DNA of 64,000 bases from Bradyrhizobium amphicarpaeae (GCF_002266435.3 NZ_CP029426.2:5610001-5674000); one strand, 5' to 3'; positions 24,845-33,674 are shown, counted from the first letter of the stretch. Made by a program: numbers and translations. Notes: generated from the sequence alone by a model not told the origin.

Positions 24845-25082
24845 GGTGAAACCCTCGTCTTGATGTCTGTCTGCTTCTGGCGCGGCTGCCCGCGCCACCT
24901 GTCCAGACAATCTCGACGCGGGAACAATGGTTCCGGGCCCCGCCGGGTGGAAATTCGCAACTACCGGCTGGAACAAATTGGCTTGCCACGCACGTGGAAA
25001 ACCCCGTCCCGCAGCCCCATATAGGCACCGATCCCTGTTAGAAGGCTCCCTTCCGCCACCCCGCGGTGCCATCGTGGGGCCA

Positions 25083-27674
25083 ATGATTCGCATGACAGAG
25101 CCAAGCAAAATCACGACCCAGACCGTCCCCGATCACCAGCCTGCAGCCGGCGGCATCGCCGCGCGTGCGCGCGCCTCGGTGGGCCCGAAATATCTCTCCG
25201 GGCTCAATCCGGAGCAGCGCGAGGCCGTGGAGACGCTGGATGGCCCGGTCCTGGTGCTGGCCGGTGCCGGCACCGGCAAGACGCGCGTGCTGACCACGCG
25301 GATCGCCCATATCCTGAGCCAGGGCCGCGCCCGCCCCGCCGAGATCCTGTCGGTGACCTTCACCAACAAGGCCGCGCGCGAGATGAAGCACCGCCTCGGC
25401 CAGATGCTCGGTCACGCCGTCGAGGGCATGCCGTGGCTCGGCACCTTCCATTCCATCGGCGGCCGTATCCTGCGGGCCCATGCCGAGCTGGCACAGCTCA
25501 AATCGAACTTCACCGTGCTCGACACCGACGACCAGGTGCGGCTGCTGAAGCAGTTGCTGCAGGCCGACAACATCGACGACAAGCGCTGGCCGGCACGCAT
25601 GCTCGCCGGCCTGATCGACGGCTGGAAGAACCGCGGCCTGACGCCGTCGCAGGTGCCGGCCGGAGAAGCCGCGATCTTTGCCAACGGCAAGGGCGGCAAG
25701 CTCTATGCGAGTTATCAGGAGCGGCTGAAGATCTTGAACGCGGCCGATTTCGGCGACCTGCTGCTCGAGGACATCCGCATCTTCCGTGAGCACCCGGATA
25801 TTCTGCGGCAGTACCAGCAGCGCTTCAAATTCATCCTGGTCGACGAATATCAGGACACCAACGTCGCGCAATATCTGTGGCTGCGGCTGCTGTCGCAGGC
25901 GCCGTCGTCCAGTTCGTCATTGCCGGGCCTGACCCGGCCATCCATCAACTCTTCGCAAGATGGATCACCGGGTCTGGACGCTTCGCGTCGGCCCGGTGAC
26001 GACGAGCAAGATCATGCGACGCCCGTCGCCGCCGGCGAAAAGCCCCACGTCAAGAACATCTGCTGCGTCGGCGACGACGACCAGTCGATCTATGGCTGGC
26101 GCGGTGCCGAGGTCGACAACATCCTGCGCTTCGACCACGATTTCCCCGGCGCCAAGGTCATTCGCCTCGAGCGCAACTACCGCTCGACCGGCCACATCCT
26201 CGCCGCCGCATCGCATCTGATCGCGCACAATGAAGGCCGGCTCGGCAAGACGCTACGCACCGAGGACCAGGACGGTGAGAAGGTCACCGTGACGGGCTCG
26301 TGGGATTCGGAAGAGGAAGCGCGCGGCATCGGCGAGGAGATCGAGCAGATCCAGCGCAAGGGCGAGAAGCTCAACGAGGTCGCCATTCTCGTGCGCGCCT
26401 CCTACCAGATGCGCGAGTTCGAAGACCGCTTCGTCACGCTCGGCCTGCCCTACCGCGTCATCGGCGGCCCCCGCTTCTACGAGCGCGCCGAAATCCGCGA
26501 CGCGCTGGCTTACTTGCGCGTCATCAATTCGCCGGCCGACGACCTCGCCTTCGAGCGCATCGTCAACGTGCCCAAGCGTGGCCTCGGCGATGCCACCGTG
26601 CAGATGCTGCACGACCACGCCCGCAAACGCCGCATTCCCTTGTTCGAGGCGGCGCGCGCGGTGATCGAGACCGACGAGCTGAAGCCGAAGGCGCGCGGGT
26701 CCTTGCGCGACGTCGTCACCCAGTTCGACCGCTGGCGCGCCCAGCGCGAGGTCACCGCCCACACCGACCTCGCCCAGATCGTGCTCGACGAGAGCGGCTA
26801 TACCGAGATGTGGCAGAAGGACCGTTCGGCCGACGCCGCGGGCCGGCTGGAGAACCTGAAAGAGCTGGTGCGCTCGATGGAGGAATTCGAGAACCTGCAA
26901 GGGTTCCTCGAACACATCTCGCTGGTGATGGACCGCGACAGCGGTGCCGACGAAGACGCGGTGTCGCTGATGACGCTGCATTCGGCCAAGGGGCTCGAAT
27001 TCGACAACGTATTTTTGCCCGGCTGGGAGGAAGGCCTGTTCCCGAGCCAGCGCACGCTGGACGAACAGGGCCGCGCCGGGCTGGAAGAGGAGCGCAGGCT
27101 CGGCCATGTCGGCCTGACGCGCGCCCGCCGCCGCGCCATGATCTATTTCGCCACCAACCGCCGCATCCACGGCACCTGGTCGACCACGATCCCGTCGCGC
27201 TTCCTCGACGAGTTGCCGGCGGCCAATGTCGAGATCACCGAATCCAAGGGCGGCTCGGCCTGGGGCGGCACCGGCGGCTACGGCGCCTCGCGCTTCGACG
27301 ACATGGAGGCGTTCGGCTCGACCTATTCGACGCCGGGCTGGCAGCGCGCCCAAGCCAACCGCAACCGGGGCGGCGGCCGCAATGGCGGCGGCGGAAGCGG
27401 GGGCTTCGAGGAAGAGGCCGCAACGTTCTCCTCGTCGTCACCAGGCCCTGATTTCGGCAGCTTCTCCCCGCGCCGGCGCGGACCGCTGACGATCGAGGGC
27501 GAACTGGTCGCCAAATCGACCGGCACGACCTCGGACTTCTCGCTGTCCGACCGTGTCTTCCACCAGAAGTTCGGTTACGGACACGTCACGAAGATCGACG
27601 GCAACAAGCTCACGATCCATTTCGACAAGGCCGGCGAGAAGAAGGTCGTGGACAGTTTCGTGCAGCGGGCGTGA
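25083..27674 (+). CDS. UvrD/PcrA-type ATP-dependent DNA helicase with repeat-derived insert
   Basis: SF1A helicase, 863 residues from the ATG at 25083 (an ATG at 25092 is an alternative). Motifs in order: Walker [13 protein letters not shown] near 60, [30 protein letters not shown]-like LVDEYQDTN near 253, [15 protein letters not shown] near 329, [31 protein letters not shown] and [10 protein letters not shown]. The end carries a PcrA-like [20 protein letters not shown] after a Gly/Ser-rich linker. It unwinds DNA in repair and at blocked forks. Unusual: about 40 residues (roughly 275-318) are inserted between motif II and motif III. They are encoded by a palindromic repeat (25915-26003) and its flanks, read in frame with no stop. 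Confidence 0.93.
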   Translation: MIRMTEPSKITTQTVPDHQPAAGGIAARARASVGPKYLSGLNPEQREAVETLDGPVLVLAGAGTGKTRVLTTRIAHILSQGRARPAEILSVTFTNKAAREMKHRLGQMLGHAVEGMPWLGTFHSIGGRILRAHAELAQLKSNFTVLDTDDQVRLLKQLLQADNIDDKRWPARMLAGLIDGWKNRGLTPSQVPAGEAAIFANGKGGKLYASYQERLKILNAADFGDLLLEDIRIFREHPDILRQYQQRFKFILVDEYQDTNVAQYLWLRLLSQAPSSSSSLPGLTRPSINSSQDGSPGLDASRRPGDDEQDHATPVAAGEKPHVKNICCVGDDDQSIYGWRGAEVDNILRFDHDFPGAKVIRLERNYRSTGHILAAASHLIAHNEGRLGKTLRTEDQDGEKVTVTGSWDSEEEARGIGEEIEQIQRKGEKLNEVAILVRASYQMREFEDRFVTLGLPYRVIGGPRFYERAEIRDALAYLRVINSPADDLAFERIVNVPKRGLGDATVQMLHDHARKRRIPLFEAARAVIETDELKPKARGSLRDVVTQFDRWRAQREVTAHTDLAQIVLDESGYTEMWQKDRSADAAGRLENLKELVRSMEEFENLQGFLEHISLVMDRDSGADEDAVSLMTLHSAKGLEFDNVFLPGWEEGLFPSQRTLDEQGRAGLEEERRLGHVGLTRARRRAMIYFATNRRIHGTWSTTIPSRFLDELPAANVEITESKGGSAWGGTGGYGASRFDDMEAFGSTYSTPGWQRAQANRNRGGGRNGGGGSGGFEEEAATFSSSSPGPDFGSFSPRRRGPLTIEGELVAKSTGTTSDFSLSDRVFHQKFGYGHVTKIDGNKLTIHFDKAGEKKVVDSFVQRA
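25915..26003. repeat. Palindromic repeat element embedded in helicase gene
   Basis: The outer arms start CGTCATTGCCGGGCCTGACC and end GGCCCGGTGACGACG. Inside them CCATCCATC pairs imperfectly with GATGGATCA around a short centre. The design (CGTCAT, CCGGGTC, mirrored) is that of dispersed Bradyrhizobium intergenic repeats such as the element at 62921-63022. Here it lies inside an essential-type helicase gene and is translated as a Ser/Pro/Gly/Asp-rich loop. Confidence 0.75.
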
Positions 27675-27682
27675 GCCACGAT

Positions 27683-27967
27683 ATGGCTCATTACATCGCC
27701 ATCATCGAGGACACCGATCCCGACGCTGTCAGCCTCTGGTTTCCCGACCTGCCGGGCTGCATTTCAGGCGGCGATGATGTCGAGGAGGCCCTGGAGAGTG
27801 CGTCCGAGGCGCTCGCGTTCTATGCGCAGGAGCTGATGGCGGACGGCCGCGAGCTTCCCCCACCGCGCACGCTGGACGAGCTCAAGGCCGACCCTGATGT
27901 GGCCGACGACCTCAGAAATCATACCGTGGCCCTGATCGAATGGCCGCCTGCCGCGGATGCCGAGTGA
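27683..27967 (+). CDS. HicB-family antitoxin-like protein, no adjacent HicA
   Basis: The 94-residue product starts AHYIAIIEDTDPDAVSLWFPDLPGCISGGDDVEEAL, the HicB RNase-H-like pattern. A GTG at 27671 overlapping the helicase stop is a possible earlier start; I chose the ATG because it fits the family's usual beginning. HicB proteins neutralise HicA RNA-cutting toxins. No HicA-like gene (about 60 residues with a dsRBD-like fold) was found on either side. The C-terminus lacks an obvious ribbon-helix-helix DNA-binding domain, so it may be a solitary regulator or a relic. Tightly linked to the helicase gene. Confidence 0.8.
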   Translation: MAHYIAIIEDTDPDAVSLWFPDLPGCISGGDDVEEALESASEALAFYAQELMADGRELPPPRTLDELKADPDVADDLRNHTVALIEWPPAADAE

Positions 27968-28055
27968 GGACTGTTCGCCGCACCGGCCGAACTCTCGACA
28001 GTTCTCCCCCGAACAGGTCTTGACCATCGCGAACTTCCCCGTATCAGATGCAGCC

Positions 28056-28469
28056 ATGGTCCGGGGCATCGCACTGATCTTGCTGACATTGGGGATGCCG
28101 TCGCTCAGCGCGGCGGAGACCATGAGCTTTGGCGATTCGATCGGGCTGCTGGCCAAGAGCTGCGGCGCGGAAATCGTCGCCAATTGCCGCGGCGTCAACC
28201 CGGATTCGACCCGGCTGAAAGAGTGCCTGTCGCGCAACCGCGATGTGCTGTCCCAGCAGTGCGCGAGCGACTATCTCGGCGCGTTCGACGCCATCCAGAA
28301 GCGCGTCGCCGCGCGCGTCACGGTGGCGAACGCCTGCCAGCGCGAGATCGTCAAGGTCTGCGGCGGCTCGACCAAGGAGACCAGCAAATCGATCCCCTGC
28401 CTGGTTTCGACGCCCAAGGGCATCAGCAACAACTGCCTGAAGGCCGTCGACGACGCGGGGTACCGCTGA
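28056..28469 (+). CDS. Secreted cysteine-rich-repeat protein
   Basis: ATG at 28056 gives 137 residues with a signal peptide (VRGIALILLTLGMPSLSAAE). The mature protein has eight cysteines in two similar blocks of four: the first holds KSCGAEIVANCRGVNP, the second ANACQREIVKVCGG. This resembles the cysteine-rich (GLG1-type) repeat found in some rhizobial secreted proteins. It probably forms disulfides in the periplasm. Function unknown. Its stop overlaps the next start (ATGA-type, 28467-28471), so it is translationally coupled to the OmpA-domain gene. Confidence 0.7.
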   Translation: MVRGIALILLTLGMPSLSAAETMSFGDSIGLLAKSCGAEIVANCRGVNPDSTRLKECLSRNRDVLSQQCASDYLGAFDAIQKRVAARVTVANACQREIVKVCGGSTKETSKSIPCLVSTPKGISNNCLKAVDDAGYR

Positions 28470-29140
28470 TGCGCGCGAGCAGGCTCTTCATTGCCGGAAT
28501 TGCGGTCGTGCTCGGCCTTGCTTTGCTCACGGGCGCGGCCGACGCCCAGACGGCGGCGCCGACCCGCGACGACATCGTCGGCAAGCTCAACCATTTCGAA
28601 GAAGCTGCCGAGGTCGACCTTTCCGCGCTGAAGCAGCAGGTGATGGAGCGCGCCAAGGCCAGGATCAAGAACGACCCCGGTCCGGTGAACCGGCCGCCGA
28701 TCGCGCCTGACCTCGCCAAGCTGCCGGCCTTCAACGCGCAGATCCAGTTCGACGCCGACACGCCGATCATCCAGCCGGCCTCCTACCAGACCGTCGGCCG
28801 CATCGCAGACGCGCTGGTTCATTCCTCGCTGCTGCCCTACACGTTCCTGATCGTCGGCCACGTCGAATCCAACTCGAAGACGCGCGAGGCCAACGCGATC
28901 CTGAGCCAGCGCCGCGCCGACGCGATCCGCGACGTGCTGGTGAACACGTTCAAGATCTCGACCAAGCGGCTGCATCCGATCGGCCTCGGCGAGGAGCAGT
29001 TTCTCGACCGGGCCAAGCCGACCTCGGCCGTCAACGGCCAGTTGCAAATCCTGACCTATGCCAAGGTGCCCGAGGAGGCGCCGGCGCGTCCGGCTACGGC
29101 GCCCGCGCCTGCGGCGAAAAAGCCCGCCAAGAAGCGCTGA
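28469..29140 (+). CDS. OmpA-domain envelope protein
   Basis: The 223-residue product has a signal peptide (MRASRLFIAGIAVVLGLALL, cut near ADAQ). A helical region of about 60 residues follows, then an OmpA_C-like peptidoglycan-binding domain (about 85-195) with IQFDADTPIIQPASYQTVGRI, LIVGHVESNSKTREANAILS and QRRADAIRDVL. The usual NxxLSxxRA pattern is present as NAILSQRRADA. The end is a Lys/Pro/Ala tail. It should bind peptidoglycan from the periplasmic side without a beta-barrel. It is co-translated with the Cys-repeat protein, which suggests they act together in the envelope. Confidence 0.82.
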   Translation: MRASRLFIAGIAVVLGLALLTGAADAQTAAPTRDDIVGKLNHFEEAAEVDLSALKQQVMERAKARIKNDPGPVNRPPIAPDLAKLPAFNAQIQFDADTPIIQPASYQTVGRIADALVHSSLLPYTFLIVGHVESNSKTREANAILSQRRADAIRDVLVNTFKISTKRLHPIGLGEEQFLDRAKPTSAVNGQLQILTYAKVPEEAPARPATAPAPAAKKPAKKR

Positions 29141-29311
29141 GCGCACGCAGCTTTGCACCTGCGGGAACCCTTTGAACTCTTGATCATTTTGTAGCCTGTT
29201 CCGGGCGCACCGATATGGTTTCGCGCGACAAAAGCGCCGGTTTGTGCACCGCCCGGTCCGGTGCTATAGGCTCTGTTCGCCCTTCCCGACCCCGTGCTGC
29301 ATGAGACCGAA

Positions 29312-29830
29312 ATGGGTGGCTATTTTCAGCGCCAACTTGCCGTTTATGTCGAGTACCATCGCGATCCCCGGAACACGGCGATGCATGTGGTCGGCATTCT
29401 GCTGTTGTTCACCGGCGCCGTGATGCCGCTGACGCTGGTCAGGCTGCCGCTGTTCGGTTTCGATGTCAGCCTCGCCGTGATCCTGGCCTTGCCTGTCCTG
29501 ATGTATTGGCTGCTGCTCGATGTGGCGCTCGGGATCGGCATTCTGGCGGTCTCGATCGCGCTGTTTTCGGTTGCGACGACCGTTGCGGCGCAAGTCGGCA
29601 CCGCGACGATGTGGGCGATTTTCGCCGCGCTGGTGGTGCTCGGCCTCGCCGCGCAGGCCATCGGCCACAAGGTTTTCGAGGGTCGCGAAGCCTCGTTGTT
29701 CACTTTTCCTTCGCATCTTTTGCTTGGACCGATGTTCGTGATGGCGAAATTGTTCATCGCACTGGGCTTCCGTCGCGACCTTGCCGCGATTCTGGCGCCT
29801 CTTCCGACCAATTCCCTTTCAACCCGATAG
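29312..29830 (+). CDS. DUF962 / Mpo1-like membrane protein
   Basis: The product has 172 residues (a GTG at 29294 is an earlier option) and four predicted helices. The family motifs are intact: VEYHRDPRNTAMHVVG near the N-terminus, and AQAIGHKVFEGREASLF in the second half, which supply the histidines thought to bind Fe2+. Yeast Mpo1 is a dioxygenase that shortens 2-hydroxy fatty acids; bacterial members are mostly uncharacterised, so a lipid alpha-oxidation role is inference. It is the first gene of a three-gene operon with an epimerase and a methyltransferase. Confidence 0.82.
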   Translation: MGGYFQRQLAVYVEYHRDPRNTAMHVVGILLLFTGAVMPLTLVRLPLFGFDVSLAVILALPVLMYWLLLDVALGIGILAVSIALFSVATTVAAQVGTATMWAIFAALVVLGLAAQAIGHKVFEGREASLFTFPSHLLLGPMFVMAKLFIALGFRRDLAAILAPLPTNSLSTR

Positions 29831-29858
29831 CTCTAGACGCGAAACAGCAACCTTCTGC

Positions 29859-30890
29859 ATGGCTCTCGTACTGGTTACCGGTGGCAGTGGCTTCATCGGA
29901 CATCACCTCGTCGAAGCGCTCCGCGCCCGTGGGCAGCGGGTGCGCGTGCTCGACGTCCGCGCGCCCGCCGCGGCGAACGCCGATGTCGAATACGTCCACG
30001 GTTCGGTGCTGGATGGTGCGGCGGTCGACGCTGCGATCGCCGGCGTAGACCAAGTCTATCACCTTGCCGGCCTGCCCGGCATGTGGGTTGCCAACAAGCA
30101 GGACTTTCACGACGTCAATTTCCGCGGCACCGAGGTGGTGCTCGCAGCCGCGATGAAGCGCGGCGTGTCACGCTTCCTGCACTGCTCGACGGAATCGATC
30201 CTGTTCCCGTATTCCGACCTCAAGGGCGTCGCCGCCGAAGAGGCGCTGCAGCCGGCCGACGCGATGCCCGGTGCCTATACGCGGTCGAAGTCGCTCGCCG
30301 AGCATCATGCCGCGAAAGCGGCGGCCAGCGGCTTTCCGCTCGTGATCGGCACGCCGACCATGCCGATCGGCGCGGCCGACCACAACCTGACACCGCCGAC
30401 GGCGATGCTGTGGTACTTCCTCCAGAAGAAGGTGCAGCCGCACCTCAACTTCCTGGTCAACCTCGTCGATGTCCGCGACGTGGCCATGGGCCTCGTGCTG
30501 ACCATGGAGCGCGGCCGCATCGGCCAGCGCTACATCCTCGGCGGCGACTGCGTCCCGCTCGGCAACATCCTGCGGATGATGTCGGCGATGAGCGGCCGCC
30601 GGCAGTATCCGATCGTCGTGCCCGGCAGGATCGCCGAACTCTCCGCGATCATGCTGGAATACATCTCCGACCACGTCACGCGCCGGCCGCCCAACGGCAC
30701 CGCCGAGGGCGTCCGCATCGCGCTCGCCGCGAGCGACCTCTCGATCGGCAAGGCGCGCAACGAGCTCGGCTATTCGCCGCGTCCGATCGAGCCAGTCCTG
30801 CGCGAAACCATCACCCATCTGCTCGCCCGCAACGGCCAGCAGCCCTCCGGCGCCCTCCAGCATCGCGCGCTCTCTTCGCGCGCGAGCTAA
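29859..30890 (+). CDS. NAD-dependent epimerase/3beta-HSD-like extended SDR
   Basis: The ATG at 29859 gives 343 residues. The N-terminus LVTGGSGFIGHHLVEAL has the GxxGxxG nucleotide loop. The catalytic residues are in CSTESILF (Ser) and GAYTRSKSLAEH (Tyr-x3-Lys). The C-terminal half, with LVNLVDVRDVAMGLVLTME and a membrane-leaning ELSAIMLEYI region, recalls the 3beta-hydroxysteroid/hopanoid-associated subgroup (HpnA-like). It probably oxidises or epimerises a lipid-linked or sugar alcohol. The gap from the DUF962 gene is 28 bp and to the methyltransferase 27 bp. Confidence 0.85.
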   Translation: MALVLVTGGSGFIGHHLVEALRARGQRVRVLDVRAPAAANADVEYVHGSVLDGAAVDAAIAGVDQVYHLAGLPGMWVANKQDFHDVNFRGTEVVLAAAMKRGVSRFLHCSTESILFPYSDLKGVAAEEALQPADAMPGAYTRSKSLAEHHAAKAAASGFPLVIGTPTMPIGAADHNLTPPTAMLWYFLQKKVQPHLNFLVNLVDVRDVAMGLVLTMERGRIGQRYILGGDCVPLGNILRMMSAMSGRRQYPIVVPGRIAELSAIMLEYISDHVTRRPPNGTAEGVRIALAASDLSIGKARNELGYSPRPIEPVLRETITHLLARNGQQPSGALQHRALSSRAS

Positions 30891-30917
30891 AGCCGCCGCC
30901 CAACGCAAAGAACCTTC

Positions 30918-31544
30918 ATGTCCTTCGATTTCAGCAAGCTTCTCTCTGTGGCCTGGGGTGGCTGGACCACGGCCTGGCCGACCGAACTCCTGGCCTTGCT
31001 CTGGCTGGCATTCCTCGCCAGTTGGGTCGGCGCCTCGTTCTGGCAAGGGCAGACCAAGAAGCAGGTCATGACGCTGGAGTCGCAGCGCTTTCGCTTGCCG
31101 ATCCTGGTCGGCGGCATCCTGTACACGCCGTGGGTCGCGGAGATCCTGGGCTGGAAGCCGCTCTGGGTGCTCGGCAACACCGGCATCGCCATTGCCGCGA
31201 TCCTCTCGGCCGCCGGCATTGCCTTCGCCTGGTGGGGCCGGCTGCATCTCGGAAAATTCTGGTCTGACGCCATCACCCAGAAGGAAGACCACCGCGTCAT
31301 CGACACCGGGCCTTACGGCTTCGTACGCCACCCCATCTACACGGGGCTGATCTTCGGCATGTTGGTGACCGGGGTAGCGATCGGCCTGGTGACGACGATC
31401 CTGGGTGCGATCCTCATCTCGCTCGGCATGTGGCAGAAGGGTCGGATGGAAGAGGTGTTCCTGTCCAAGGAGCTCGGCGAAGACGCCTACGGCACCTATT
31501 GCCGCCGCGTCCCGATGCTCATCCCGTTCCTGTCGCCGCGGTAA
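30918..31544 (+). CDS. Isoprenylcysteine/phospholipid methyltransferase-family protein
   Basis: The product has 208 residues with four to five helices and the ICMT/PEMT C-terminal signature, HRVIDTGPYGFVRHPIYTG followed by RMEEVFLSKELGEDAYGTYC. These residues form the SAM and acceptor sites in the family. Bacteria lack prenylated CaaX proteins, so a lipid or quinone-like acceptor is more likely. As the third gene of the DUF962-epimerase operon it supports a lipid-modifying pathway. Confidence 0.85.
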   Translation: MSFDFSKLLSVAWGGWTTAWPTELLALLWLAFLASWVGASFWQGQTKKQVMTLESQRFRLPILVGGILYTPWVAEILGWKPLWVLGNTGIAIAAILSAAGIAFAWWGRLHLGKFWSDAITQKEDHRVIDTGPYGFVRHPIYTGLIFGMLVTGVAIGLVTTILGAILISLGMWQKGRMEEVFLSKELGEDAYGTYCRRVPMLIPFLSPR

Positions 31545-31580
31545 GCGTCTCGCTTTCTCGGATTAACACTCCTGTTGGAC

Positions 31581-31712
31581 CCGTCATCCTGAGTGCGAGG
31601 TTCGCGATGCACATGCATCGCGAACCTCGCTTCGAAGGATGTACGGCCGCGATGCAGCCGGGCCGTTCATCCTTCGAGGCCTCCGCTACGCTCCGGCACC
31701 TCAGGATGACGG
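31581..31712. repeat. Palindromic repeat, CCGTCATCCTGAG family, copy 1
   Basis: The outer arms CCGTCATCCTGAG (31581-31593) and CTCAGGATGACGG (31700-31712) are exact complements. Inside lies a perfect 17-bp hairpin (31595-31611 with 31614-31630, two-base loop) built from GCGAGGTTCGCGATGCA. A central ATCCTTCGAGGC segment is also typical. A second copy is at 33518-33654. It lies between the methyltransferase gene and a small gene. Confidence 0.85.
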
Positions 31713-31812
31713 GTGAGAGAGTAGGAAGGCGCGGGTCTGACGCACCAGGGAACCGCCCCTCCGCTCGCCCGTTATCCGTCTACAGCTGCCACCCGCCGCA
31801 GAGCATCGAGCC

Positions 31813-32022
31813 ATGTCGGACGCCTTCGATTATTTTCGCGAGCACGCGATCGCCGCCATCCGCAAGGCGCGGGCGCTGCCGCGCGGGCGGCCGAAGCAGA
31901 AGCAGCGCACCGTGGCGCGGGTCTATCATCTGCTGTCCAAGGAGGCCGCATTGGCTCCGAACATCCAGCACCTCGATGATTTTCGCGTGGCGAAGCAGCT
32001 CGAGCGGCAGATCCGCGGCTGA
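31813..32022 (+). CDS. Hypothetical basic small protein, 69 aa
   Basis: The product is hydrophilic and helical: an acidic start (SDAFDYFREHAIAAIRKAR), a basic turn (RGRPKQKQRTVARVYHLLS) and a helix ending HLDDFRVAKQLERQIRG. No signal or membrane segment. GAG stands just before the ATG at 31813. I do not recognise the family; the charge pattern would allow nucleic-acid or protein binding. It lies between repeat copy 1 and the sorbosone-dehydrogenase-like gene. Confidence 0.6.
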   Translation: MSDAFDYFREHAIAAIRKARALPRGRPKQKQRTVARVYHLLSKEAALAPNIQHLDDFRVAKQLERQIRG

Positions 32023-32165
32023 TCTCCGGGCAAGGGCCATCGACGTTCGTCCCATGCAAAATCGATCGGCTGCCATTCCACCGGAATAGGTCCGGCCGGC
32101 GCCCGACACAGGTTGACGTCAGCCCCGTCAGCCAGTTGGATGCGCGCGCAAACAGGGGCCCGCTC

Positions 32166-33470
32166 ATGACTTTCTCCAGCATCTTTGCGCAGTTCGTTGC
32201 GCTTCTCGGCGGCATCGCGCTGCAATGGCGGAAGCTGTCGGGCACCGTGCCTGCGCCGGCCTGGGGAGAGAAGCCCGCCATTCCCGAGGCGAAGCCGCAA
32301 GGCGCGATCCCGACCCTGAAGATGCCGACCGCGCGCGGCTGGCGCGAGGGCCAGAAGCCGACCGTTGCGCCCGGGCTCAAGGTCAACGCGTTCGCGACCG
32401 GGCTCGACCATCCGCGCTGGATCGAGGTGCTGCCCAATGGCGACGTGCTGATCGCGGAAGCAACGCAGATCGCGGGCGCGCCGCGCAGCGTATTCCACTA
32501 TGCGATGCAGGCGACGATGCGGCGCGCCGCGGCGCTCGGCGTGTCCGCCGACCGCATCACGCTGTTGCGCGACAAGGACGGCGACGGCGTCGCGGAAGTT
32601 CGCGGCGCCTTCATGGAGAATCTCAGCCAGCCGTTCGGTATGGCGCTGGTCGGCGACACCTTCTATGTCGGCAACACCGACGGCGTGATGGCCTTTCCTT
32701 ACGTCGCCAACGCCGACCGCATCACCGCGCCGGGCAAGCGGCTCACGACATTCAAGCCGAGCGGCCACTGGACCCGCAGCCTGCTCGCAAGCCCCGACGG
32801 CAAGAAGCTCTATGCCGGCGTCGGCTCGCTCAGCAACATCGCCGAGATGGGGATGGAGGTCGAGGAAGGCCGCGCCGCGGTCTACGAGCTCGACCTCGTT
32901 GCCGGCACGCACCGCATTTTCGGCGCGGGCCTGCGCAATCCGGTCGGTCTGGCATGGGAGCCGAATACGGGGGTGCTTTGGACCGTCGTCAACGAGCGCG
33001 ACGGGCTCGGCGACGAGACGCCGCCGGATTACCTGACCTCGGTGCGCGACGGCGGCTTCTACGGCTGGCCCTATTGCTACTGGGGCAAGACGGTGGACGA
33101 CCGCGTGCCGCAGGATCCTGCGATGGTCGCCAGGGCGATTCAACCGGACTACGCGCTCGGCGGCCACACCGCCTCGCTCGGCCTGTGCTGGATGCCCGCG
33201 GGAACACTGCCGGGCTTCCCCGACGGCATGGTCATCGGCCAGCACGGCTCGTGGAATCGCAGCACGCTGTCCGGCTACAAGCTGGTGTTCATCCCGTTCG
33301 AGAACGGCAAGCCGTCCGGCCCCGGTCGCGACATCCTGTCGGGCTTCCTGTCCCCTGACGAGAAGGAATCCTATGGCCGCCCGGTCGGCGTCGTAATTGG
33401 TCCCGATAGGAAATCACTGCTGATGGCCGACGACGTCGGCAACGTGATCTGGCGCGTGACGGGGGCGTAA
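32166..33470 (+). CDS. PQQ-type sugar (sorbosone) dehydrogenase-family protein
   Basis: ATG at 32166 follows AGGGG; 434 residues. An N-terminal hydrophobic stretch (FAQFVALLGGIALQW) may be a signal or anchor. The rest is a six-bladed GDH/sorbosone-dehydrogenase propeller: GLDHPRWIEVLPNGDVLIAE, LRDKDGDGVAEVRG, GLRNPVGLAWEPNTGVLWTV, GGFYGWPYCYWG and a last blade with VIGPDRKSLLMADDVGNVIW. No CxxCH haem motif is seen. It may oxidise an aldose or sorbosone in the periplasm using PQQ; cofactor and substrate are inferred from family only. Confidence 0.85.
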   Translation: MTFSSIFAQFVALLGGIALQWRKLSGTVPAPAWGEKPAIPEAKPQGAIPTLKMPTARGWREGQKPTVAPGLKVNAFATGLDHPRWIEVLPNGDVLIAEATQIAGAPRSVFHYAMQATMRRAAALGVSADRITLLRDKDGDGVAEVRGAFMENLSQPFGMALVGDTFYVGNTDGVMAFPYVANADRITAPGKRLTTFKPSGHWTRSLLASPDGKKLYAGVGSLSNIAEMGMEVEEGRAAVYELDLVAGTHRIFGAGLRNPVGLAWEPNTGVLWTVVNERDGLGDETPPDYLTSVRDGGFYGWPYCYWGKTVDDRVPQDPAMVARAIQPDYALGGHTASLGLCWMPAGTLPGFPDGMVIGQHGSWNRSTLSGYKLVFIPFENGKPSGPGRDILSGFLSPDEKESYGRPVGVVIGPDRKSLLMADDVGNVIWRVTGA

Positions 33471-33517
33471 AAAGGAAATGCGCTGAGGTCAGCGCCACGG
33501 ACGCGTGCATCGGCGTT

Positions 33518-33654
33518 CCGTCATCCTGAGGTGCGAGTGGCGCGATGCAAAGCATCGCGCCGGGAGCCTCGAAGAATGAAGGGCCACGATGCAGCGGGGC
33601 CGTCGTCCTTCGAGGCTCGCCTTGCTTTGCAGGGCGAGCACCTCAGGATGGCGG
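33518..33654. repeat. Palindromic repeat, CCGTCATCCTGAG family, copy 2
   Basis: The arms CCGTCATCCTGAGGTGC (33518-33534) and GCACCTCAGGATGGCGG (33638-33654) pair with one mismatch. An inner hairpin GGCGCGATGC-AAA-GCATCGCGCC (33539-33561) and a GTCCTTCGAGGC segment match the design of copy 1 at 31581. It separates two convergent genes and may end transcription in both directions. Confidence 0.85.
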
Positions 33655-33674
33655 TGATGGACCGCCTCAACCCA

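Noticed and set aside
29141..29311. GGAAC near 29162 considered as an EcfG-type -35 element
   Set aside because: No matching GTT-type -10 at 16-17 bp downstream could be found.
31581..33654. Repeats considered as a CRISPR array
   Set aside because: Only two copies 1.9 kb apart, each long and palindromic with no regular spacers and no cas genes nearby.
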